The notes beneath the pieces are model-generated. The model ran no database searches, had not been told where the DNA came from, and saw only the letters and a program-made list of their open reading frames with translations. Position numbers and translations under genes: made by a program. This document shows positions 46,319 through 54,916 of a stretch of DNA of 64,000 nt, piece after piece; position 1 is the stretch's first letter, and every line of letters starts with the position of its first letter. The stretch lies in the NCBI GenBank assembly GCA_041396245.1, contig JAWKYW010000011.1, forward strand, positions 1 to 64,000, given 5' to 3'. The stretch is from Desulfobacillus sp041396245. GTDB taxonomy: Bacteria > Pseudomonadota > Gammaproteobacteria > Burkholderiales > Rhodocyclaceae.

Positions 46319-46762
46319 CTATTCCCTGACGTAGGGCCGGTCCTTGTCGGCCTGGTCCTCGCGATAGGGGAACTTGACGTGGCCGTAGCGGATGGCGAGC
46401 ACGGCGAGCGTGAGCAGGAGGATGGCGCCTGCCGTCGCCACCACGCGCAGCTCGGTCAGGTCCTTGATGTCCAGGATCAGGTAGCGCGCCAGCGCCACCA
46501 TGGCGATGTAGAGCGGATAGCGCACCGGGATGTGGCCGGAGCGGAAGTACTGGCCGATCATTGCCAGCACCTCGAGGTAGAGGAACATCAGCAGCAGGTC
46601 GGCCAGGGTCACCTTGCCGGCGCCGATCATCACCATCGCCTCCTGGTAGATGGCGACGGTGGTGGCGAAGGCGATGATCAGCAGGCCGGCGAGTTCGACG
46701 AGGTCGAGGCCGCCGCTGAAGAACCTGCGAATGCGGTCGAGGGTGTGCGAGCGGATGTCCAT
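46319..46762 (-). CDS. psiE: PsiE-family phosphate-starvation-inducible membrane protein
   Basis: 147 aa with four membrane helices (VELAGLLIIAFATTVAIYQEAMVMI, ADLLLMFLYLEVLAMIGQYF, YPLYIAMVALARYLIL, LRVVATAGAILLLTLAVLAI) and the family pattern YFRSGHIPVRYPLYIA. Function unknown; related genes respond to phosphate limitation. Lies 4 nt upstream of cbbY and downstream of fba. Confidence 0.9.
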   Translation of the reverse strand: MDIRSHTLDRIRRFFSGGLDLVELAGLLIIAFATTVAIYQEAMVMIGAGKVTLADLLLMFLYLEVLAMIGQYFRSGHIPVRYPLYIAMVALARYLILDIKDLTELRVVATAGAILLLTLAVLAIRYGHVKFPYREDQADKDRPYVRE

Positions 46763-46766
46763 TTTC

Positions 46767-46827
46767 GGTGAGCGGTGAGCGGTGAGCGGTGAGCGGAGGA
46801 GGGTTTTACCGTTTACCGCTCACCGCT
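46767..46827. repeat. GTGAGCG tandem with inverted copy
   Basis: Four tandem GGTGAGC words (46767-46795) face ACCGCTCACCGCT (46815-46827), giving an inverted repeat between fba and psiE. Related copies are at 49380-49440 and, weakly, near 54885-54920. Confidence 0.8.
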
Positions 46828-46832
46828 CCCGG

Positions 46833-47897
46833 TCATTTGACGATCTGGTTCAGTTCGCCCTTCTTGTAGCGCTCGGCCATCTTCTCCAGCGACATCGGCT
46901 TGATCTTGGCGGCCTGGCCGGCGCAGCCGAAGGCCTCATAGCGCAGCTTGCAGATATCCCGCGCGGCCTTTTGCGCGTCGGCGAGGAACTTGCGCGGGTC
47001 GAATTCCGCGGGTTTCTCGGCCATGTGGCGGCGCATGGCGCCGGTCATGGCGAGGCGGATGTCGGTGTCGATGTTCACCTTGCGCACGCCGTGCTTGATG
47101 CCGGTGACGATTTCCTCGACCGGCACGCCGTAGGTCTCCTTCATCTGGCCGCCGTACTTGCGGATGATCTCGAGCCACTCCTGCGGCACGCTGGAGGAGC
47201 CGTGCATCACCAGGTGGGTGTTGGGGATGCGCGCGTGGATTTCCTTGATGCGGTCGATCGCGAGGATGTCGCCGGTCGGCTTGCGCGTGAACTTGTAGGC
47301 GCCGTGCGAGGTGCCGATGGCGATGGCCAGCGCGTCGCACTGGGTCTTCTGCACGAAGTCGGCGGCCTGGTTGGGATCGGTCAGCAGCTGTTCGCGCGTC
47401 ATCTTGCCCTCGGCGCCGTGGCCGTCCTCCTTGTCGCCCTGCATGGTTTCCAGCGAGCCGAGCACACCGAGCTCGGCTTCCACGGTGACGCCGATGGCGT
47501 GGGCGATGTCGACGACGCGGCGCGACACCTCGACGTTGTACTCGTAGGAGGACGGCGTCTTGGCGTCGTCCATCAGCGAGCCGTCCATCATGACGCTGGA
47601 GAAGCCGGAGCGGATCGCCGCCACGCACACCGCCGGGCTGGCGCCGTGGTCCTGGTGCATCACCACCGGAATGTGCGGGTAGGCCTCGATGGCGGCCTCG
47701 ATGAGGTGGCGCAGGAAGGCCTCGCCGGCGTATTTGCGGGCGCCGGCCGAGCCCTGCATGATGACCGGGCTGCCGGTCTCGTCGGCGGCTTCCATGATGG
47801 CGCGCACCTGTTCCAGGTTGTTGACGTTGAAGGCGGGCAGGCCGTAGCCGTTTTCGGCGGCGTGGTCGAGCAACTGGCGCATGGATACGAGGGGCAT
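46833..47897 (-). CDS. fba: Class II fructose-bisphosphate aldolase
   Basis: 354 aa class IIB enzyme. Zinc-dependent aldol condensation forming fructose- and, in the Calvin cycle, sedoheptulose-1,7-bisphosphate. Seen: LPAFNVNNLEQVRAIMEAA, PVVMHQDHGASP (zinc His), VEAELGVLGSLE, AIAIGTSHGAYKF, LVMHGSSSVPQEW and VNIDTDIRLAMTGAMRR. Follows pyk in the gap-pgk-pyk-fba run. Confidence 0.97.
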   Translation of the reverse strand: MPLVSMRQLLDHAAENGYGLPAFNVNNLEQVRAIMEAADETGSPVIMQGSAGARKYAGEAFLRHLIEAAIEAYPHIPVVMHQDHGASPAVCVAAIRSGFSSVMMDGSLMDDAKTPSSYEYNVEVSRRVVDIAHAIGVTVEAELGVLGSLETMQGDKEDGHGAEGKMTREQLLTDPNQAADFVQKTQCDALAIAIGTSHGAYKFTRKPTGDILAIDRIKEIHARIPNTHLVMHGSSSVPQEWLEIIRKYGGQMKETYGVPVEEIVTGIKHGVRKVNIDTDIRLAMTGAMRRHMAEKPAEFDPRKFLADAQKAARDICKLRYEAFGCAGQAAKIKPMSLEKMAERYKKGELNQIVK

Positions 47898-47924
47898 GGC
47901 TTGTTTCTCCTTGATTGACGAGTT

Positions 47925-49376
47925 TCAGATTCCTTCGTGGCGCGGCGGCGCGGCATTTTCGCCGACCCGCACGATCTTCATCGTATTGGTACCACCCGGC
48001 GTGCCGATCGGCTCGCCGATGGTGAGCACGATGGTGTCGCCCGGCTCGACGGCACCGGCCTCGATGAGGATGTGCTCGGCCTCGCGCAGCAGTTCGTCGC
48101 GGTCGTGGCCAATGTAGCGCATCAGCAGCGGATAGACGTCGCGGTAGAGGCTCATGCGGTAGCGGCTGCGAATCTCCGGCGTCAGGGCGAAGATCGGCAC
48201 GCCGCAATGGATGCGCGACATCCACAGTGCGGTCGAGCCGGATTGCGTCAGCGCGGCGATGGCCTTGACCTTGAGGTGGTAGGCAGTAAACAGCGCCGCC
48301 ATGGCGATCGACTGGTCGATGCGGGTGAACACGCGGTCGAGGAAATGGTGGTCCAGCTTGATCTCGTGCGACTTCTCGGCTTCGAGGCAGATGCGCGCCA
48401 TGGCCTCGACCGTTTCCACCGGATAGGCGCCGGAGGCGGTCTCGGCCGAGAGCATCACGGCGTCGGTGCCGTCGAGCACGGCGTTGGCGACGTCGGAGAC
48501 TTCAGCCCGCGTCGGCACCGGGCTGGAAATCATCGATTCCATCATCTGCGTGGCGGTGATGGCGATCCTGTTGTGTTCGCGTGCGGCACGGATCAGGCGC
48601 TTCTGCAGGGCCGGCACGGCGGCGTCGCCCACCTCCACGGCCAGGTCGCCGCGCGCCACCATGATGGCGTCCGAGGCATGCAGGATGTCCTCCAGCGCGG
48701 CGATGGCCTCTACCCGTTCGATCTTGGCGACCAGCAGGGCATCCGACCCGGCGGCGCGCAGCAGTTCGCGCGCCAGGCGCATGTCGGCGCCGGACTTGGG
48801 GAAGGAGACGGCGACGAAATCGCAGGTGAGCTCCGCCGCGCTGCGGATGTCCTCCATGTCCTTGGCGGTGAGCGCCGGCGCCGAGAGGCCGCCGCCCTGC
48901 TTGTTGATGCCCTTGTTGTTCGACAGCACGCCGCCGACGCGCACGCGGCAGCGCACCTCGCGCTCGATGATCGCGTCCACTTCGAGCACGATGCGGCCGT
49001 CGTCGAGGAGCAGGACGTCGCCGGCGGCCAGGTCGTCGACCAGGTCGGGGTAGTCGAGGCCGACGCGCGTCGCATCGCCGGGTGTGCTCGATGCATCGAG
49101 GACGAAGCCGCTGCCGGGCTTGAGTTCGACCTTGCCGGCGGCGAACCTGCCGACGCGGATCTTGGGGCCCTGCAGGTCGACCATGACACCGACGGTGCGG
49201 CCGACCTTGCGCACGGCCTCGCGCAGCAGCGCGACGCGCTGGCGGTGGTCGTCGGCCGTGCCGTGGGAGAAGTTGAGCCGCACGACATCGACGCCGGCGG
49301 CGATCATCCGCGTCATCACCTCCGGATCGGAGCTGGCCGGCCCGAGGGTGGCGACGATTTTGGTTGAGCGTTGCAT
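47925..49376 (-). CDS. pyk: Pyruvate kinase
   Basis: 483 aa. Converts PEP and ADP to pyruvate and ATP. Seen: RSTKIVATLGPASSDPEVMTRMIAAGVDVVRLNFSHG, VDLQGPKIRVG, VAVSFPKSGADM, LVAKIERVEAI, VARGDLAVEVG, ATQMMESMI and DVANAVLDGTDAVMLSAETA. Its place within a Calvin operon links fixed carbon to pyruvate. Located 27 nt upstream of fba. Confidence 0.97.
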   Translation of the reverse strand: MQRSTKIVATLGPASSDPEVMTRMIAAGVDVVRLNFSHGTADDHRQRVALLREAVRKVGRTVGVMVDLQGPKIRVGRFAAGKVELKPGSGFVLDASSTPGDATRVGLDYPDLVDDLAAGDVLLLDDGRIVLEVDAIIEREVRCRVRVGGVLSNNKGINKQGGGLSAPALTAKDMEDIRSAAELTCDFVAVSFPKSGADMRLARELLRAAGSDALLVAKIERVEAIAALEDILHASDAIMVARGDLAVEVGDAAVPALQKRLIRAAREHNRIAITATQMMESMISSPVPTRAEVSDVANAVLDGTDAVMLSAETASGAYPVETVEAMARICLEAEKSHEIKLDHHFLDRVFTRIDQSIAMAALFTAYHLKVKAIAALTQSGSTALWMSRIHCGVPIFALTPEIRSRYRMSLYRDVYPLLMRYIGHDRDELLREAEHILIEAGAVEPGDTIVLTIGEPIGTPGGTNTMKIVRVGENAAPPRHEGI

Positions 49377-49379
49377 ATT

Positions 49380-49440
49380 GGTGAGCGGTGAGCGGTGAGC
49401 GGTGAGCAGTGCGGGGTTTCCGCTTGCTGCTTACCGCTTC
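49380..49440. repeat. GTGAGCG tandem repeat, second copy
   Basis: GTGAGCGGTGAGCGGTGAGC from 49381, followed by CCGCTTGCTGCTTACCGCTTCCTGCTCAC as a degenerate inverted arm. Same family as 46767-46827, here between pgk and pyk. Confidence 0.78.
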
Positions 49441-49444
49441 CTGC

Positions 49445-50626
49445 TCACTCCTTGGCCCGCTGTTCCAGGATGTCCACCGCGGGCAGGGTCTTGCCTTCGA
49501 GGAATTCCAGGAAGGCGCCGCCGGCCGTCGAGATGTAGGACACCTTGTCGTAGATGTCGTATTTCTGGATGGCGGCAATGGTGTCGCCGCCGCCGGCCAG
49601 GGTGAAGGCCCGGGTCGCGGCGATGGCCGCGGCGATCTTCTTCGTGCCTTCGCCGAACTGGTCGAACTCGAAGACGCCGACCGGGCCGTTCCAGACCACG
49701 GTGCCGGCCTGCATGATGATGTCGACCAGTTCCTGCGTGCTCTTCGGGCCGATGTCGAAAATCATGTCGTCGTCGGCAACGGCGCCGGCGTCCTTCAGCA
49801 CGGCCGGCTCGGCGGCGTCGAATTTCTTGCCGCAGACCACGTCGACGGCGATCGGGATGCTGGCGCCGCGCGCCGACATCTTCTTCATCAGCGCCTGCGC
49901 GGTGGGCACCAGGTCATGCTCGCACAGCGATTTGCCGACGCTCCTGCCGCTGGCCTGGAGGAAGGTGTTGGCGATGCCGCCGCCGACCACCAGCTGGTCG
50001 ACCTTCTCGGAGAGGGATTCCAGCACCGTCAGCTTGGTCGACACCTTGGAGCCGCCGACGATGGCGACCATCGGGCGGGCCGGGTTGAGCAGGGCCTTGG
50101 TCAGGGCGTCCAGCTCCTCGGTGAGCAGGATGCCGGCGCAGGCCGTCGGCGCGTATTTGGCGATGCCGTGGGTGGAGGCTTCGGCGCGGTGGGCGGTGCC
50201 GAAGGCGTCCATGACGAAGACGTCGCACAGGGCGGCGTACTTCTTCGCCGTGTCGTCGGCGTTCTTCTTCTCGCCCTTGTTGAAGCGGCAGTTCTCCAGC
50301 AGCACGACCTCGCCGGCGGCGACCTCGAAGCCGCCGTCGGCCCAGTCCTTGATCACGCGCACCGGCTTGCCGAGCTTGGCCGCCATCACGGCGGCCACCG
50401 GCTTGAGCGAGTTCTCCTCGGAGTATTCGCCTTCGGTCGGGCGGCCGAGATGGGAGGTGACCATCACCGCGGCACCCGCCTTCAGGCAGTGTGCGATGGT
50501 CGGCATCGAGGCCGTGATGCGGGCGTCGGAGGTGACCTTGCCGTCCTTGACCGGCACGTTAAGGTCGGCGCGGATGAAGACGCGCTTGCCGGTGAGGTCG
50601 AAATCGGTGAGACGTTTGAAATTCAT
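49445..50626 (-). CDS. pgk: Phosphoglycerate kinase
   Basis: 393 aa from ATG 50626. Phosphorylates 3-phosphoglycerate with ATP in the Calvin cycle. Seen: KRVFIRADLNVPVKDGKVTSDARI, VMVTSHLGRPTEGEYS, LLENCRFNKGEKKN, MVAIVGGSKVSTKLTVLESL, and the hinge/ATP region GPVGVFEFDQFGEGT and LAGGGDTIAAI. Complete. Preceded by an inverted repeat in the gap-pgk interval. Confidence 0.97.
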   Translation of the reverse strand: MNFKRLTDFDLTGKRVFIRADLNVPVKDGKVTSDARITASMPTIAHCLKAGAAVMVTSHLGRPTEGEYSEENSLKPVAAVMAAKLGKPVRVIKDWADGGFEVAAGEVVLLENCRFNKGEKKNADDTAKKYAALCDVFVMDAFGTAHRAEASTHGIAKYAPTACAGILLTEELDALTKALLNPARPMVAIVGGSKVSTKLTVLESLSEKVDQLVVGGGIANTFLQASGRSVGKSLCEHDLVPTAQALMKKMSARGASIPIAVDVVCGKKFDAAEPAVLKDAGAVADDDMIFDIGPKSTQELVDIIMQAGTVVWNGPVGVFEFDQFGEGTKKIAAAIAATRAFTLAGGGDTIAAIQKYDIYDKVSYISTAGGAFLEFLEGKTLPAVDILEQRAKE

Positions 50627-50641
50627 GACGGGAATCCTTTT

Positions 50642-50712
50642 ACCACGGCGATCACGGCGACACGGCGAATGCGGGAAGAGGATTCCCGCCGTGTCGCCGT
50701 GCCCGCCGTGGT
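50642..50712. repeat. Inverted repeat built from CACGGCG words between gap and pgk
   Basis: The left arm (50642-50667) begins ACCACGGCGATCACGGCG; the right arm (50687-50712) ends GTGCCCGCCGTGGT. They are complementary over 26 nt with one or two mismatches and a 19-nt loop. The word structure parallels the CACCAAG repeat at 27879-27953. Confidence 0.85.
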
Positions 50713-50720
50713 GAATGCTT

Positions 50721-51719
50721 TTACTTTGCGACGTGCTTGACAAAGCGCAGCATGTTGCAGGTGTAGCCGTACTCGTTGTCGTACCAGGAGACGACCTTGA
50801 CGAAGGTCTTGTCGAGGGCGATGCCGGCGTCGGCGTCGAAGATCGACGGCTGCGGGCAGCCGCGGAAGTCGGTGGCGACGACCTTGTCCTCGGTGTAGCC
50901 GAGCACGCCCTTCATGGCGCCTTCGGAGGCGGCCTTCATGGCCTTGCAGATGTCCTCGTAGGAGGCTTCCTTGTTCAGCTCGACGGTGAGGTCGACCACC
51001 GAGACGTCGGAGGTGGGCACGCGGAAGGCCATGCCGGTGAGCTTCTTGTTCAGCTCGGGCAGCACCACGCCGACGGCCTTGGCGGCGCCGGTCGAGGACG
51101 GGATGATGTTCTCGAGGATGCCGCGGCCGCCGCGCCAGTCCTTGGAGGAGGGGCCGTCGACGGTCTTCTGCGTGGCGGTGGCGGCATGCACGGTGGTCAT
51201 CAGGCCGCGCTTGATGCCCCAGTTGTCGTTGAGCACCTTGGCGACCGGGGCCAGGCAGTTGGTGGTGCAGGAGGCGGCGGAAACGATCTTCTCGCCGGCG
51301 TACTTCTCGTGGTTCACGCCATACACGAACATCGGCGTGTCGTCCTTCGACGGGGCCGACTGGACGACCTTCTTCGCGCCGGCGTCGAGGTGCTTCTGGC
51401 AGGTGTCCTTGGTCAGGAAGAAGCCGGTGGACTCGATGACGATGTCTGCGCCGACCTCGTTCCACTTCAGGTTGGCGGGATCCTTCTCGGCGGTCAGGCG
51501 GACCTTCTTGCCGTTAACGACCAGGTTGTTGCCCTCGACGGAGATGCTGCCGTTGAAGCGGCCATGGACGGAGTCGTACTGCAGCATGTAGGCCAGGTAG
51601 CTGGGCTCGAGCAGGTCGTTGATGGCGACGACTTCGATCTCGGGGAAGTCCTTGGCGATTGCGCGAAATGCCATGCGGCCGATGCGACCGAAACCGTTGA
51701 TGCCGACTTTGATAGCCAT
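50721..51719 (-). CDS. gap: Glyceraldehyde-3-phosphate dehydrogenase
   Basis: 332 aa. Reduces 1,3-bisphosphoglycerate in carbon fixation. Seen: KVGINGFGRIGRMAFRA (NAD(P) site), SAASCTTNCLAPVAKVLND with the catalytic Cys, GRGILENIIPSSTGAAKAVG, RVPTSDVSVVDLTVEL and SWYDNEYGYTCNMLRF. Cofactor preference cannot be decided here. Starts 21 nt after tkt. Confidence 0.97.
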   Translation of the reverse strand: MAIKVGINGFGRIGRMAFRAIAKDFPEIEVVAINDLLEPSYLAYMLQYDSVHGRFNGSISVEGNNLVVNGKKVRLTAEKDPANLKWNEVGADIVIESTGFFLTKDTCQKHLDAGAKKVVQSAPSKDDTPMFVYGVNHEKYAGEKIVSAASCTTNCLAPVAKVLNDNWGIKRGLMTTVHAATATQKTVDGPSSKDWRGGRGILENIIPSSTGAAKAVGVVLPELNKKLTGMAFRVPTSDVSVVDLTVELNKEASYEDICKAMKAASEGAMKGVLGYTEDKVVATDFRGCPQPSIFDADAGIALDKTFVKVVSWYDNEYGYTCNMLRFVKHVAK

Positions 51720-51740
51720 GAGGTGATCTCCAGAAAAAAA

Positions 51741-53765
51741 TTACAGAACCGATTTCACCGTCTTCACCACGTTCTCCACGGTGAAGCCGAATTCCTTGAA
51801 CAGCACGCCGGCCGGGGCCGACTCGCCGAAGCGGTCGAGGCCGACCACGGCGCCCTCCAGCCCGACATACTTGTACCAGCCGCCGGTGACGCCGGCTTCC
51901 ACGGCGACGCGCGGCAGCCCCTTGGGCAGCACGCCGGCCTTGTAGGCGGCGTCCTGGCGGTCGAAGGCGTTGGTGTTGGGCATCGAGACGACGCGGACGG
52001 CGATGCCTTCCTTGGCCAGTTCGGCCTGGGCTTTCAGGGCCAGTTCCACCTCCGAGCCGGTGGCGATGATCACCGCCTTCGCCGGGCCGTTCGCTTCCGA
52101 AAGGACATAGCCGCCGCGGGCGACGGCGGTGATCTGGGCGTCGTCGCGCTTGACAAAGGGCAGGTTCTGCCGCGACAGGCACAGCGCCGACGGGCCGTTG
52201 CGCTTCTCCACCGACTGCGTCCACGCCACCATCGTCTCGACGGTGTCGCAGGGGCGCCAGACGTCCATGTTCGGGATCATGCGCAGCGTCGCGGTCTGCT
52301 CGACCGGCTGGTGCGTCGGGCCGTCCTCGCCGAGGCCGATGGAGTCGTGCGTGAACACGTAGATCACGCGCTGCTTCATCAGCGCCGACATGCGGATGGC
52401 GTTGCGGGCGTATTCCGAGAACATCAGGAAGGTGCCGCCGAAGGGCAGGATGCCGCCGTGCAGCGCCATGCCGTTCATGATGTGCGACATGCCGAATTCG
52501 CGCACGCCGTAGGAAATGTAGTTGCCCGGGGTGCGGCCGGAGACGTGCTTGCAGCCCGTCCAGTTGGTCAGGTTCGAGCCGGTCAGGTCGGCCGAGCCGC
52601 CGACGAACTCGGGCAGCGCCGGCGCCAGCGCATTGATGGCGATCTGCGAGGCCTTGCGCGTGGCGACGGTCTCGCCCTTGGCGTTGATCTCGGCGATGAC
52701 TTTCTTCGCATGCCCGTCCCAGTTCGCGGGCAGGTCGCCGGCCATGCGGCGCTTGTATTCCGCGGCCAGGTCGGGATGCGCCTTGGCATAGCGTCCGAAC
52801 TTCAGGTTCCAGTCGGATTCCAGCGCGGCGCCCTTCTTGCGCGCATCCCAGGCTTCGTAGACCTCCTGCGGAATCTCGAAGGGCGGAAAGACCCAGCCCA
52901 TGTGCGGCCTGGCGGCGGCGATTTCGGCGTCGCCGAGCGGCGCGCCATGCACGTCGTGTGTGCCGACCTTGTTGGGCGAGCCCAGGCCGATGCGGGTCTT
53001 GCAGCAGATCAGCGAGGGCTTGTCGGTGACGGCCTTGGCGGCTTCGATGGCGGCATGCAGGGCCTCGGGATCATGGCCATTGACGTTCGGCACGACATGC
53101 CAGCCGTAGGCCTCGAAACGCTTCGGCGTGTCGTCGGTGAACCAGCCCTCGACATGGCCGTCGATGGAGATGCCGTTGTCGTCCCAGAAGGCGGTCAGCT
53201 TGCCCAGGCCCCAGGTGCCGGCCAGCGCGCAGGCCTCGTGCGAGATGCCTTCCATCAGGCAGCCGTCGCCGAGGAAGGCCCAGGTGCGGTGGTCGACGAT
53301 CTCGTGGCCGGGGCGGTTGAATTCGGCGGCGAGCAGCTTTTCCGCCATGGCCATGCCGACGGCGTTGGTGATGCCCTGGCCGAGCGGGCCGGTGGTGGTC
53401 TCGACGCCCGGCGTGTAGCCGTACTCGGGGTGCCCCGGCGTCTTCGAGTGCAGCTGGCGGAACTGCTTGATGTCGTCGATGCTGACGTCGTAGCCGGTCA
53501 GGTGCAGCAGGGCATAGATGAGCATCGAGCCGTGGCCGTTGGAGAGCACGAAGCGGTCGCGGTCGGCCCATTTCGGGTTGGCCGGGTTGTGGCGCAGGTG
53601 GTGGTTCCACAGCACCTCGGCGATCTCCGCCATGCCCATGGGGGCGCCGGGGTGGCCGGATTTGGCTTTCTCCACCGCGTCCATGGCGAGGGCGCGGATG
53701 GCGCTGGTCAGGTTGTTGAACACGGGCGTCTCGAAGTCGCTGAAGGTGGCACGCTGCATGGACAT
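51741..53765 (-). CDS. tkt: Transketolase
   Basis: 674 aa from ATG 53765 (AAGGGGAAACAG upstream). Thiamine diphosphate enzyme interconverting sugar phosphates in the regenerative Calvin phase. Seen: AKSGHPGAPMGMAEIAEVLW, SNGHGSMLIYALLHLTGYD, TGPLGQGITNAVGMAMAEK, FLGDGCLMEGISHEA (ThDP motif), DSIGLGEDGPTHQPVEQ and a C-terminal domain. Complete. Second gene after prk. Confidence 0.97.
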   Translation of the reverse strand: MSMQRATFSDFETPVFNNLTSAIRALAMDAVEKAKSGHPGAPMGMAEIAEVLWNHHLRHNPANPKWADRDRFVLSNGHGSMLIYALLHLTGYDVSIDDIKQFRQLHSKTPGHPEYGYTPGVETTTGPLGQGITNAVGMAMAEKLLAAEFNRPGHEIVDHRTWAFLGDGCLMEGISHEACALAGTWGLGKLTAFWDDNGISIDGHVEGWFTDDTPKRFEAYGWHVVPNVNGHDPEALHAAIEAAKAVTDKPSLICCKTRIGLGSPNKVGTHDVHGAPLGDAEIAAARPHMGWVFPPFEIPQEVYEAWDARKKGAALESDWNLKFGRYAKAHPDLAAEYKRRMAGDLPANWDGHAKKVIAEINAKGETVATRKASQIAINALAPALPEFVGGSADLTGSNLTNWTGCKHVSGRTPGNYISYGVREFGMSHIMNGMALHGGILPFGGTFLMFSEYARNAIRMSALMKQRVIYVFTHDSIGLGEDGPTHQPVEQTATLRMIPNMDVWRPCDTVETMVAWTQSVEKRNGPSALCLSRQNLPFVKRDDAQITAVARGGYVLSEANGPAKAVIIATGSEVELALKAQAELAKEGIAVRVVSMPNTNAFDRQDAAYKAGVLPKGLPRVAVEAGVTGGWYKYVGLEGAVVGLDRFGESAPAGVLFKEFGFTVENVVKTVKSVL

Positions 53766-53862
53766 CTGTTTCCCCTTGATTTCCTTGATCAGTAGTGCCC
53801 GTCGGAAAACCGTGAATTATCTTCCAAACCGGGCTGTTTTGGTAGTTCGGCGCCGGAGGGCG

Positions 53863-54738
53863 TCAGGCCTTCTTGCGCTTTTCCATCAGTTGCAGGATCA
53901 GCGGGGTGAGGACGAGCTGGATGGCCAGTTCCATCTTTCCGCCCGGCACGACGATGCAGTTCGGCCGCGACATGAAGGAATCGTGGATCATGGTCAGCAG
54001 ATAGGGGAAGTCCACGCCGTGCGGATCGCGGTAGCGGATCACCACGAAGGATTCGTCCAGGGTCGGGATGTCGCGGGCGATGAACGGGTTGGAGGTGTCC
54101 ACCACCGGCACGCGCTGGAAGTTGATGTGGGTGCGCGAGAACTGCGGCGTGATGTAGTGCACGTAGTCGTACATGCGGCGCAGGATGGTCTGCGTCACCG
54201 CCTCGACCGAGTAGCCGCGCGTGCTGGTGTCGCGGTGGATCTTCTGGATCCACTCGAGGTTGACCGTCGGCACCACGCCGACCAGCAGATCGGTATGGCG
54301 GGCGACGTCCACCGTGTCGGTCTTGACGCCGCCGTGCAGGCCTTCGTAGAACAGGAAGTCGGTGTCCGGGGGCAGGTCCTCCCAGGGCGTGAAGGTGCCG
54401 GGTTTCTGCTTCCACGGCTCGGCTTCCGCCTCGTTGTGCAGGTAGTAGCGGCGCTTGCCGGTGCCGGTCTCGCCGTAGCCCTTGAACAGCGCCTCCAGTT
54501 CCTCGAACAGGTTGGCTTCCGGGCCGAAGTGGCTGATGTGCTCGCAGACGCCGGCCTTCTCGGAGGCCTGGATGGCCTTCTTCATCTCCTCGCGGTCGTA
54601 CTTGTGGAAGCTGTCGCCCTCGATGACGGCGGACAGGATGCTCTCGCGGCGGAAGATGTGCTCGAAGCTGCGCTTGACGGTGGAGGTGCCGGCGCCGGAG
54701 GAACCGGTGATGGCGATGACGGGATGCTTGGCGGACAT
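53863..54738 (-). CDS. prk: Phosphoribulokinase
   Basis: 291 aa from ATG 54738, normal for the short octameric proteobacterial class. Makes ribulose-1,5-bisphosphate from ribulose-5-phosphate and ATP, unique to the Calvin cycle. Seen: P-loop GSSGAGTST (12-20), VIEGDSFHKYDREEMKKAI, DFLFYEGLHGG, RMYDYVHYITPQFSRTHINFQRVP and YLLTMIHDSFMSRPN. First gene of the minus-strand CBB unit, downstream of probable CbbR boxes. Confidence 0.97.
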   Translation of the reverse strand: MSAKHPVIAITGSSGAGTSTVKRSFEHIFRRESILSAVIEGDSFHKYDREEMKKAIQASEKAGVCEHISHFGPEANLFEELEALFKGYGETGTGKRRYYLHNEAEAEPWKQKPGTFTPWEDLPPDTDFLFYEGLHGGVKTDTVDVARHTDLLVGVVPTVNLEWIQKIHRDTSTRGYSVEAVTQTILRRMYDYVHYITPQFSRTHINFQRVPVVDTSNPFIARDIPTLDESFVVIRYRDPHGVDFPYLLTMIHDSFMSRPNCIVVPGGKMELAIQLVLTPLILQLMEKRKKA

Positions 54739-54831
54739 GGCGGATCCTTTGCGGAGAGTGTGAATGCCTGGGCGGCGCCGCGCGGGAGGGCGCGGCGGCC
54801 GACGATAGGGGGACTGTAATCGGGGTGATGC

Positions 54832-54879
54832 ATAAGTTCCATTCAAAAATTGTTATGGAACTAATAAGAGCTTTCTTAT
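54832..54879 (-). promoter_or_regulatory. Probable CbbR-binding inverted repeats upstream of prk
   Basis: ATAAGTTCCAT (54832-54842) and ATGGAACTAAT (54855-54865) are inverted with one mismatch across a 12-nt loop. ATAAGA/TCTTAT (54864-54879) forms a second small palindrome. AT-rich LysR-type sites with T-N11-A spacing are expected for CbbR. The island of AT-rich DNA lies 95-140 nt upstream of the prk ATG and just beyond the end of cbbO. Confidence 0.65.
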
Positions 54880-54916
54880 GGTGGGCAGTGAGCGGCAAAA
54901 GTCCGCCCCTTGCCGC

